64,000 nucleotides of DNA from Dryomyza anilis. Taxonomy: Eukaryota; Arthropoda; Insecta; Diptera; Dryomyzidae. Location: NCBI GenBank assembly GCA_951804985.1, contig OX638132.1, positions 12,009,529-12,073,528 on the forward strand, written 5' to 3'. Below the pieces are notes generated by a model. It made no database searches, was not told where the DNA came from, and saw only the letters and a list, made by a program, of their open reading frames with translations. The position numbers and the translations under genes are program-made. Numbering within the stretch: position 1 is the stretch's first letter; every line of letters starts with the position of its first letter. This document shows positions 1 to 12,000 of the stretch, in pieces.

Positions 1-1050
1 TGAAAGCTTCAAAAATCTTTAAGTTTTAAAGGATTCAAAAGCTTTAAAAGCTCAAATAGCTTTAAACTCTCACAAACTTTAAAAAACATAACAACATTTC
101 AAAAGATTAACTATTTAAAAGCTTTAAGAGTTCAAAAATCTTTGAAAATATAGAAAGCTTTAAGATCTCTGAAAAAAATTAAAATTTCACTTCTGCTTTA
201 AATTAAATTTCTACCGAAATATCCCAGGACTAAATCCAGTAACTTCCAATATTAAAAAATAAAAATTTTGCTTCATTCGACTAACCACTGAAACTATCAA
301 TGGAACAGATAAAAGTTTAAAGGAGAAGTGAAATTTTAATTATTTTCAGAGATCTTAAAGCTTTCTATAATTTCAACAATTACATTTTCGACGATCATAA
401 ACATAAAATGCTATAAAAAGCAACAAAAAGCTACAAAAGCTTTAAAAAGTTACAAATGCTTTAAAAAGCCACAAAAGCTTTAAAATTTCCGAAAGCTTAA
501 AAAACAAAACAAAAAGTGCAATATTTAATTAAATTGCAATCGAATATCAAAAAAAGTAAGTTAAATACTTGAAATATATTAAGTTCTACTGCGTTCTAAT
601 GTTTTAAAAAACCTACGAAAAGCTTCAAAAGGCTTAAAAAACTCCGAAAGCTTTAAAAGTTTATGTAAGACATTAATAGTAAATTTTTGTTTAATGCTTT
701 AAAAGATATAGAAGCTTTAAAAGATACAGAAACTTTAAAAGCATATCTAAATCTTCAAAAGTTTAAAAACCTTTAAAAGAAGTTAAAATTGCTTTAAAAG
801 CTCAAATAGCTTTAAAAGTATAAAAGCTTTAAAATCTGAAATAAAATTGATTTCTGCTTTTAATACATACCTTATACATACCATTGAAACCACCTATTGT
901 ACAGAAAATATACCAAAAAAATGAAACATTTTGAAAATTTGAAAATAAAAAAGGAAATATCAAACAAATTCTTCAAAGATCGTAAACTGAAAATGCCCCA
1001 AAAGCTTTTAATCTTAAAAAAAGCTATAAAACTATAAAAAGCTCTAAAAA
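1..1050. repeat. Degenerate AAGCTTTAAAAG-type short repeats
   Basis: AAAGCTTTAAAAG and close variants recur dozens of times at irregular spacing. The core resembles half of the 26-bp satellite at 6409-7359. It lies in a presumed Rim intron. No coding signal. Confidence 0.6.
142..376. repeat. Inverted repeat, about 60-bp arms
   Basis: The arm at about 142-203 (AAAGCTTTAAGATCTCTGAA, then AATTTCACTTCTGC) is the reverse complement of about 316-376, with roughly 110 bp between. It is a fold-back or MITE remnant embedded in the degenerate repeats. Confidence 0.6.
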
Positions 1051-2423
1051 AATAATTGAAAATGCTCCAGTTTATAATTAAATATCAATCGGAACTCAAA
1101 ACAAATGTCTGAGTTAAATACTTGAAATCTCTGTAGTATGACTGGGAAAACCTAAAAGATTTATAATGTATTTAATAATGAAAATTATTTCATTCATAAC
1201 AACTAATTACAATATTAAGAGTTATTTCAGTTTGAAAGGTATGTAAGCTTTTAAATATCACCACCACAAAAAGTTTATTTATCTAGAATAACTTAAATAA
1301 CTTTTATTATTACTATTGAAACCGAAAATATACAAATTCCTATTTTTTCAATTATCTAAAGAAATATACGGAAAACAAAAAATTGCTTTTTCAATCTAAA
1401 TATGAACTTTGACCGCCTATAGAACATATTTGGATAAGTGTATAATGGAATTTTTTTTTTCAGATGAAGTAAAATATGTGAAATTGATTATTTTCGGTTG
1501 CTCTATAATTGATTTTTTTTTTTTTAGTTTTAAAAATATTTTTTACAAACATATATATACTCAGAAAAACCTCAAAATTCAAACAGTGTTTAACCAAAAT
1601 GACATTTTTTGTGCTAAACCATTTTTTTTTTGTTATTATCTTCAAAGCCATGTCTCTTTTACTCTACTATGCTCTGTCTCTTTCTCTAAATGTGTATTTT
1701 ATGTATTGTTTGTACTTTTAAACTTTAACTAAAATGTTTGGTTGAATGATTTACTACTCTGATAATAGTTACGACAACTAAAACCGTACAATGTGTAATT
1801 TTTCCATTATTTTAATATATCTACATTTCTGAGAAATTATAATAAAAATAATATGTTTAAAAATAAGTTAAGCTTAAATTTTATATACCACAACACTTAT
1901 TCACAATATATACAAAAGAAAAACGACGTTGTAATGAATTTTGAAAATATAAAATTGAGAACACATGCATAATGGAAAACAAAACCAATGCAATGAGTAG
2001 CTACAAGAGAAAGTTTAAAAAAACATTGTTTTTAAAAAAATTAAATAAAAAGAAAAACTTGTAATAGATTTACGAAAAAGCTTGTTAAGGGCTTAAAGTT
2101 GTTAATTTAAAATCATTTTAAGTTTATAACTATAGCATGTTGTGTTTTTCAATGTTAGTTTATTTTATTATATCTGTGAATCATATGCTTTGTAATTTGT
2201 TATGTCACTGTGTGTATTTATATTATATATGTCTTATTTTTTCAGTCTATTTCGCACAATTTGGCTTCAGTTTAGTCCCAATCACTTCTTGTTGTACACA
2301 TTCATCATTTCAGTTTCACGAATAATGCTTTTAAACTCGTCTGCATTTCTTAGTCACTCATTATTTAATAAAACACGTACAAACACTTTCTGTATTTCAA
2401 CACGAGAGACTATTACACGCAAG
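1051..2423. other. AT-rich Rim intron, no gene seen
   Basis: Poly(T) and poly(A) runs and short chance frames only. No splice-bounded exon found. Confidence 0.6.
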
Positions 2424-2485
2424 TGACGTCATTTTAAAGTTCAAATGCATGAAATTCAAATACGGTTGACGTCACTTTTACGTCA
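2424..2485 (+). promoter_or_regulatory. Cluster of CRE-type sites in a Rim intron
   Basis: Two perfect palindromic TGACGTCA octamers at 2424-2431 and 2467-2474, and a TTACGTCA at 2478-2485. These are consensus sites for CREB/ATF bZIP factors. The cluster lies about 110 bp before a TATA-initiator pair. Confidence 0.55.
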
Positions 2486-2595
2486 TTCGTTCGGAATACA
2501 GAAAGAGTCCTATACTTGTCGACCCACTCACTCACGACCAACCATTCGCTCACTCAAACTTACTAACTCTTCGTCAAATGTTATACATTGCACTC

Positions 2596-2630
2596 TATAA
2601 ATGTGAGTCTATTGTTTATACACTGCAGTC
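2596..2630 (+). promoter_or_regulatory. Possible internal Rim core promoter (TATA and initiator)
   Basis: TATAAA at 2596-2601 in CTCTATAAATG, and an initiator-like GCAGTC whose A is at 2627, 31 nt from the first T of the TATA box. The spacing is canonical. The next coding exon begins 290 bp downstream. Promoter activity is inferred. Confidence 0.35.
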
Positions 2631-2916
2631 CCCTAAAAATATTAAAAAAAAAACACAATTATAGTTAAAATATATATATATAATCTATTCTAAGCAATTT
2701 AATTATCTCTATACATAAATATTTTTCAATCTTTTTCCATACAATTTTTTTCTCTATTATTTTCATTTTGTTTTTCCTCTTTTGCTACAAATCAAACTAC
2801 TACTGAAAATCCTTATTTCGTACCTCTCCATACTTCACCCGTTCACATATCCATGCCTCTGTCGTGCCTCTGTCGTATCTCTGTCTTGCCTTGCATATGC
2901 TTTCCTAATCCACCAG

Positions 2917-3039
2917 ATTGATTTACATGAGCGTCGCTCGAGACGCGATATGTCGCCACAAGGTCGAAAACGGGTGGCCGGCATGGTAGCGCGTGACTAT
3001 CGTACGGTATCTGGGATCGGACAAAGTTACCATAATCAG
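2917..3039 (+). CDS. Rim: Rim exon, basic linker
   Basis: A 41-codon open exon, phase 0 at both ends, with acceptor CACCAG and donor GTTTGA (a weak but GT donor). The peptide is basic and contains [18 protein letters not shown] and [16 protein letters not shown]. Base composition is clearly more GC-rich than the flanks. It follows a candidate internal promoter at 2424-2630, so it could be an early coding exon of a short isoform as well as an internal exon of the long one. Membership of Rim is inferred from strand, phase and position. Confidence 0.65.
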
Positions 3040-6000
3040 GTTTGATACATTTATGCTATTTATTAATGTTAATTGTATCAATGTCAAAACTGAATCTTTA
3101 TTAAATGGTGAACACAATGAATATATAGGATTTTACACTTAAAAAACAAAGGTATTCAAAAATAAAATGCAACTAAAACTAAATTCAAAATAAACCTGTA
3201 GTCACAGCTAGTGTTTTAATAATGTTTTAATTAACTTACCATTCTAGACTATACCTTTTTAAGTTGAAGTTGTGAAAAGTTAAATTTCAGAATGTATAAA
3301 TAGTGTTTTAAAACATCCAGTTGAAGTTCAGAATACATATCTTAAATGTGATGCTAAATGTTGACTGTTTATTGATCTATTTAAAAGTACTCGACTTTGT
3401 TAAGCTTTAAATATATTCCTTATTTCTTAGACAACTCATTACATTACATAAACATGCGTTTATTGCAAAATATGCACAAACATTTGAATGCCACTTTAAA
3501 ATAAATGCCGATTTCTCCCCATACATAGAGAATACGATTTACAACCAGAAATAAAAATAATGATCGTAGAACATTGAAAAAATTGTTCAAGGATAATATA
3601 ACTTTTTTGATCGGAAGACATCGTACCATGATTGATATTTCAGACGTGAAATGATACAAATATAAATAAATAATTATAATTTTGTTAAATTTATAATGAA
3701 ATGTAAACAATGATATGTTTACGTGAATTATAATTGTCATCAAAATCGGAAGACATCGTGCCAAGATTGATATTTCTGACGTGAAATGACACAAATATAA
3801 AAAAAATAATTATATATTTTTTTTAATTTATAAGGAAATGTAAACAATGATATGTTTACGTGTATTATAATTGTTTCACATCCAAACATAATATGTAAGC
3901 AAGAACATCTAATCTTGCTTATTCTAAACATAAATACGTTTCAATTAAAACGAAAAGATATATATGAATATCATGATAATAATGTTTTACAATACAATAA
4001 AACATTTGTTTGCAAAAATCTTCAAATGTTTATGTGATGCCTGCTAAATTATGTTTGGGAGAGCCCTTTTATTGCACCGTGTACAAAACTCTTTTTCTGT
4101 TTGTTTGGTCTTTGTACGATATGCAAACGCCAACGTCTTCATTGATTTCTACAATATATGAAATATATATATATATATCCTGCGGAAAAGAACCACACCC
4201 AATTTTGCGACATTTTAACTTGTAATGTATGATTTTTTTTAGATCACAGCAAAGCCACGGAATGTATTTTTCTGAACATTTTCATTACTATACTATAAAG
4301 TCCCGAGAGTAATCTAAGATATAAATACAAAAGATTGGGACGAGAAGTGGCACCAAAATATCGTCGTTGTCGAACGAAAAGTCACCAAATACATTTTCAA
4401 AATTCCAAATATTCATTTATAAAAATCTTTACATATCTGTCAATTTTTAATCGATGATCTCAATTTTTTTATCACATGATAAGAAAATGTAAATCTATCA
4501 ATTGATATTTCAACTTTAAAAAGGCATCAATTACTTTTTATAATATTAATCAACATACTCAAAATTTAAGTTTTTCATAAAAATATATTTGGTGATATAA
4601 AAAGCAACACCATAATAAAATTATACATTTCCACATAAATCACATTTTCTGAACAAATGAAGCCAATCGATAGGTGCTTTAAAAACAAACAATTAATGCC
4701 TCAACACCACTATTTTATCTTCTACCAATAAAAAGTTATCACAAAAAAACTGAAAAATTCGCCTTTTTGGCGAATTAAAATTTTTCGAATTTTGGTTATT
4801 TGTAAAAAAATGTTTGAAAAATCCGTATTTATAATTCCGTAAGTTGTCCATATCCAAAGATGTTTTATATACGTTATGATAATTAATGAATAAAACAAAA
4901 TAACAAAAAATTGAAAAAAAAATATTTTAACTAATTTTTAAAGCACAACAAACTTTAAAATTTGATTTCCAAACATTTTTAAAAATCGACATTAGCACCT
5001 GAATTTTATTTTACCATTCTGAAATATAATTTATGTCTTCTGTTACACAATTTATAATTCTAAGATTTAGCTGACGTATTTTTAAATTCTAAATTCTAAT
5101 TCTTACAATACTCTGAACTAAATTGTAGTACTCTGAAATACAATTCTACATTTGAAATACATTCAACATTTCTTAGTTAAAATTTACGATTTCTAGAATA
5201 AGAGTTACAACTTGAAAGGTATAATTGTCTCAGCTATCAGACCTATTTAAAGCTATAATTTAAATTTATAAAAAAAAACTAATTATAATAAATTAAATTA
5301 AATGATATAGTCTCAGAATTTATTTTGATATTAAGTTTTTAATTGCCAATAAGGTTTCTTGAAATGTTACTTAAATTAAGTAATACTAATTGTTGCAAAT
5401 TACTTTAGTAATAATAATCAGTTAGTAAATTTTATTAATACATCCATGAAAAAAAATACCAAAACAACTCCATTTTTCAGCAATCAGCACTACAGTTCCA
5501 AAATCTCATGGTACATTAAAAGCCTTCATTAAATGCATAAATTAGATCAGTATCAACTACAAAAATCTCACTTTTATTTGAAATGTTTTTCCAACGAAAT
5601 TTAGCTGCCTACTCTCATTGTAAATTATACCACTTTAAGCCAAGCTTTAAACCAAACTGTATGCCAAACTTCTTATCTCACTAATAAAAATAACGCTACT
5701 AAAATCTGCACCTACTTATTCTAAATTTTAAGTGTTCTGTTGAAATTTATTTTTATTTTGAATTTTGCCTGCGACATTTTATATTTATTATTTATGAAAA
5801 AAAATATATATATTTTATATAACACACTTTAACCCCGATATCGCGGCAATATTTTCAATGTATTTTTACAAAATGTGTACATTAAAAACTTGCTCCTAAA
5901 TGAGGCATTATTATCACTAAATACATTACCAATTACCCACAGCAATCCTCGTCAGCACAGTCCGCTTACTTGCGACGCAATGGTGGCGGCGGTCCTGCCG

Positions 6001-9000
6001 GCATCAGCCTAGGCCAACGCAGTCACTCGGCAGCCCCCAACGACAATTACCACGGCGTCAGCAACGCCGGAGGCGGTGGTGGCTACTATCGCAGCAACAG
6101 CCCACGACGCGGTTCGCTCTCGCCGCCCGATGATCGTTATGTAGATTATCCAGTTCTTCCAATACATTCAGCAGCCTATAGCGCGCACACCGGCGGCACT
6201 GTTGTTGCATCTGCCGCTAGTGCCGCAGCACAACAACAACAACGTTTTCAATCGAGATCTGCAACTGCCACACCGACTGGATCACCAAAGAAGAGACAAC
6301 TGCCACAGGTAAAGCTTTTCATAGCATTTTGCTTTATTTAAATTAATCACGTACACATACGAGAGAGATACTCGAGTTTCGATCTTTTCTATTTACTATA
6401 TAAACATGAGCTTTCTATATAAAAAAAAAGCTTTTAAGCTTTTCTATATAAAAAATCCCTTGAGCATCTATTTAAAAAAAACTCTTGAAATTTTCTTTAT
6501 AAAAAAAATGTCTATATAAAAAAAATTTGCTATATAAAAAAGCTCTTGAGCTTTTCTATATAAAAAGATCTTGAGCTTTTCTATACAAAAAGGAGTTGAG
6601 CTTTTCAATATAAAAAGTTGTTGAGTTTTCTATATAAAAATCTCTTGGGCTTTTCTATATATAAAAGCTCTTCAGATTTTCTATATATATATAAGCTCTT
6701 GAGATTTTCTATATAACGAAGCTCTTAAGCTTTTCTATATAAAAAAGCTCTTATGCTTTTCTATATAAAAAAGCTCTTAAGCTTTTCTGTATAAAAAAGC
6801 TCTTATGTTTTTCTATATAAAAAAGCTCTTAAGCTTTTCTATATAAAAAAGCTCTTATGCTTTTCTATAAAAAAAGCTCTTAAGCTTTTCTATATAAAAA
6901 AGCTCTTATGCATTTCTATATAAAAAAAAGCTCTTAAGCTTTTCTATATAAAAAAGCTCTTAAGCTTTTCTATATAAAAAAGCTCTTAAGCTTTTCTATA
7001 TAAAAAAGCTCTTAAGCTTTTCTATATAAAAAAGCTCTTAAGCTTTTCTATATAAAAAAGCTCTTAAGCTTTTCTATATAAAAAAGCTCTTAAGATTTTC
7101 TATATAAAAAAGCTCTTAAGCTTTTCTATATAAAAAAGCTCATAAGCTTTTCTATATAAAAAAGCTCTTAAGCTTTTCTATATAAAAAAGCTCTTAAGCT
7201 TTTCTATATAAAAAAGCTCTTTAACTTTTCTATATAAAAAAGCTCTTAAGCTTTTCTATATAACAAAGCTCTTAAGCTTTTCTATATAAAAAGCTGTTGA
7301 GCTTTTCTACATAAAAAAGCTCTTAAGCTTTTCAATATAAAAAAAGCTCTAAGCTTGTTATTGTTTTTCAAATAATTTTTTGTATTTAAACTAAATTCTA
7401 TGAAAAGTGGGTATTAGACAAATGTCAAATGGTCGACCTAATAGAGACTAGCTCTACTTTTGCGTTGCTGATGCGTTTACGATATTTGTGAGAATTTGCG
7501 ATAAAACGCATGAGGTTTACTTTCGGTTTGAATCATTGGTTTCTATTGATTCTACTTTTTCTGTCAACCAACTAACGCAACGTTGCGATTTGGCCTTTAA
7601 TTATTAAAAGTTTTATATAGTAGATTTAGATACTTTAGTAATTCAGCAGAAAATATATATAAATATATTTATATATTTATATAGCTGTACCCGTTGACAG
7701 CTTCGCCCGTGCTAAGTTTTTGAAATTGTAAAACTATATCGTTTTTAAAGTATGGATACATTTAAGCCCCTTTTTCTCTTTTTAGTGCATGCCTACGTCG
7801 CTTTTTTCCCGCCCACATTGATCATAGTTCCATGCCCCTTTTTCCAATCTCGATCACTTTCCACGTAGATATTAAAATTTTTAAAAATGATCCTTTGTTT
7901 CAATTTGTACAACTCTGCTCTTAGTAAGTCAGGAGTTTTAGCAATTTTAAAATTTTTGTTATATGAGAGGTGTCACGCCCCATTGTCCAAATCCAAATTC
8001 TAAGCAGGGTTCTCTTTTCCCAAAAAAAAACATCCGTTTTTTTTTGGATGTTATCCACTTTAAAAAAATCCAAGATTTTTGGATTTTTTTATTTTATTGA
8101 TTTTTGAACATTTTTCGAATTATAAGATAGGAAATATATTTCTGGTTTTCAGGGTACAATTTATGTTTTGAAAATTTAAGGATTTGTTATAAACCACCAA
8201 ATCGAAAATAAATTTTCGAACCACTGATGGATGAAATCTCTGGTGAAGATGGTATTGAAATGATTCATATATTATATAAGCCAACATAGGCCTTTATCGC
8301 CGAAACCATGGATTTAATTCAAGTCAACTCTATGCCAATTTTTAAAGCGGTAGACATTGATTGAATCTAATAGGTTCTGAAGAGTTGTCGTGTTATAAAG
8401 AGGACATTCAAAATAGATTTGATCAGACACTTAGACCGTTTTATTTTCTCGTCCACGGCTTCCAGATCCAAGACGGTGAATTTTTTCCACAAAGTATCCG
8501 GATTTTTTTTTTCCAGCCCTGATTCTTCGTGACCATCACAATGTTTAATATAATCTTTTGTTTCGATTTTTTTAATTCTGCTCTTAGCAGGTAAAAAGTA
8601 ATAGCAATTTTAAGGTTGTATGGGAGGTGCCACGCCTCATTGTCCAATCCCGTCCATATTCTACGTGATGATCGGAGTTTAAATTTTTATAACTCTACCG
8701 TTAGTATGTCAGGAGTTATAGCATTTTTATTGTTTTTGTTATATGAAAGGTGCCCCGTCTCTTTATACAATCGCGCCCACATTCTACGTGACGATTCTAC
8801 TTTTAAATATGCACCTTTGTTTCAATTTTCATAACTCAGTTATAGCATTTTTAAAGTTATGGTAATATGGAAGGTGACACTCCCCTTTATCAAATTCCGC
8901 CCACATTTAGCAAAAATATAAACAACAAATATATATATTTTTTTGTTATCATTGACCAAATAAAAATAATTTTTTGTTTACCCGTCGCACATAGGTGCCA

Positions 9001-12000
9001 CAGAGCTCACGCAGCGCCATGCTACGTGATCGTCTGGGCCAAGAATTTGATGAACGCCTCGCCGGCAGCCGTTTCGGCCGCCATCGTACACGACAACCGC
9101 ATCATCAGGCTACATATCGCAGCACCGGCATGGGTGGCTGGGAACGGCATTATACCGGCCTCTCGGACAGCGACCTCCACTCGATGGAGTCGCGCATGCG
9201 CCCAAGACATTCGCTGTCACCCGACAAGGATTTCATGGGCGAATTCGGTGACTCCGATATGGAGTCTGTCGTTAGCGTGACCTCAAGTGCATTCTCAACG
9301 CAATCGGAGCGACCGCGCGGCTCACGCGGTCTGAGGTAAGTGCTGAGGAAAATGGGGCGCGCTGGCCGGATACCCCTAACAACGGCTTTAATTTTGGGTT
9401 GCTGTTAATAAAAAAAAATAAAAATCACAAATGTATCAAAGTACTTATCAAAAATCACCAAAATCACTCTCACCACAAAAACCAAAAACTAATTAAAAAA
9501 ATAATTGATTCTTCACACACATAGCAACCACTAGCAAAAAAAAAAAATCATTTCAGCAACAAAAAAAAAATGAATTCGATGCACATAAACATTAGGATCA
9601 TTGCTGCTTTAACAAAAAAAATTAAAAAAAACAAAAAAAATGGCGAGAAAAATTCCACTCTTTTTTATTTTTTTGTGTTTATTTTTTTTCTATAACGAAA
9701 ATACGCAACTGTCCAACAACAACAAAAACTTTGACGTGCGCCAATTTTGTTTTAAACGCTTTCAACGCACGCATACAACAACAACAATTACAACAACAAC
9801 AATACAAAATGACCGCCATTTTGAACGCCATGTTGAATTTTATTTATTTTTTTTAATTTTTTATTTAAACAAACAAAAATACGATCACTTTGCATGCGGA
9901 TGCCAACAACAACAAATACAACAACACATACAATTACAAAAAAAAAAAAAACAAAAACAACCAGAAGCCTGCCGCGCAACTGGCGGTCGCTCTTCAGCGC
10001 CGAACGCAATGGCGGCGGCTTTTTTGAACGCTTTCGCGCCAACACTATCGAAGTCGATGATTGCGATTTTCTGCCCACAGCAACAACAACTACAACACTA
10101 CCACCAACACATGTTGCTTACAACAACCAACACACATTGTCACAGCAACAGCAGCAACTGTTGCTGTTCGAGCAGCTTGATCAACTGCAACAGATGGCGC
10201 AGTTGGCCGCCGCCGAATCGCCAACGGCAACAACGACCAATAATCCACACTACAACATGCATCCAACAACACAATCGCAACAACAACAACATGAGCAACT
10301 GTCGCTGCCACCCCAATTAATGATCACCGACAATTGCGGCGAATTCGTTGCCATCGATCCATGCCTATTGTTGCACGAAAACAACAGCAACAACAACATA
10401 CACAAACAATCACTATTACAACAACAGCCACCGCCCACACATCACAACATATTCCACCCGCAGCAGTATCTCCCTCACCTCACGACGCCCCTTCACTTAC
10501 CCGAGTTTCTGACAAGCACCGCCGCCGACCTCTCGCATTTCTCGCCCGACAAACTGTTTCGTCGCCAACGTCAGCGTCGCTCGAGCGGCGGCAGCAGCAA
10601 CAACACAAGCCTCCTGGGCTATGCTGACGCTGAACGCGCAGCCGTTGACGCAGACTGCGACACAGACGCCTACATGTATCCATCGTTCATTGATCTTGAC
10701 CTGGAGCTGCCCTCATTTGATAATTTTAAGCGTCTCGCGTCGCCCGTCGTCAATTTCTTTCGGCCCCATTTGTCGCCCTCATCCGCCGCCGCCGCTGCCA
10801 CACCGGTCGCTCAACGCGCCGCCTCATACGAACAGCTCATGACGCCACACTACATCGATCATGTGCCGACGCCGCACGTACACAGCGCGCAAACGTCGCC
10901 ATCCGCCTACGTCGGCTACGTCCGTGCCGCATGCGATCACACGTGCAGCCACTGCCAAAACGGCAGCCAGCCCGTCGTGCTGTCAACGAACGCCACGCTC
11001 ACTTCCGTGCGTGGCATCTCGATCGATGCCTGCGCAGATCCCTATTGCATCGCCGATGCGCATCCGCATCCACAGCACCAAATGTTGCCGTCGTCGTCTG
11101 CAAACACACTGCCAATATCAGCCGCGCCGCCAGTCGTCTGCGGCGAATGCGTCGATCAGCATTTTATGAGCGGACTCACGGCGCCTCAAATCGATCTGGG
11201 TGCCGTGCCCACCTACCATGTGCATACGCCCACGCCAACAGCCCACAAGAAGGCGCGAAATTCGTTGGCGCCAACAACGCCACAACTGCCCACGCAGTCG
11301 GTGCTACGTCTGTCGCGACAACTCAGTGCCGATGCGCTCGTGTCCGCGGTGCCCATCGCCGAGGCGCGTGCCCCGCCCACATCGATACTAAAGAAGTCGC
11401 GTGCGCTCGATCGGCGAAAACTCATGCACGCCGCACAATCACGCTCACTCGACTACGACGATCTGCACGCGAAAAGCTGGGGACGACGCCGCATACGTTA
11501 CGAGGACGAGGTTTGCTGCAGCGACAGCGACGCCGAGCTGTCGCGCAGCTACGGTTCCGCGCTGAATATCCGTCAATCGCACATGGGCGCACGTGTGAGT
11601 ACTACACATCCGTTGAGCCACTCGCATTATCTGGTGACGGACGACAAGATCGTTAACATCGCCTACGACTCGGACGTTGGTTGGACGCGACGCGGCATTG
11701 CAGCCGCCAATTATCGCAATGCCAACGGCAACGGCGGAGTTGATGCGCAGCGTCGTCGTCGCGGCTTACAGCAGCACATGTCGCTCGATCTGCAGCGTAC
11801 CAATCAACAGAAACTTTACGGTCCAACGCCGCCTTACCTCAAGCGCCGACGCAATCTGCCGCATGCACCAAGCGCACAGAACGCACACAATTTCTCGCCG
11901 GTCGAGGGCGGCGGAACCATCACCGACCCCATGCTGCCCTACACGGACGAAGTGCAAAGCGGTGCGCGCACGGATCCGATTGGCGCGCATGCGACCGTAC

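Noticed and set aside
2137..2426. Overlapping 62- to 74-codon frames before the CRE cluster
   Set aside because: Leucine/phenylalanine-rich chance frames in T-rich intron; no conserved motif.
6409..7359. CRISPR-like array
   Set aside because: Units are directly adjacent with no unique spacers, and the context is eukaryotic intron.
9640..10320. 226-codon plus-strand frame starting in the intron before the giant exon
   Set aside because: It crosses the predicted acceptor in the wrong phase and is low-complexity CAA-repeat translation.
10931..11656. 241-codon plus-strand frame in another phase within the giant Rim exon
   Set aside because: Arginine/alanine-rich shadow of a GC-rich coding exon. 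It overlaps the phase-matched Rim frame and shows no motif of its own.
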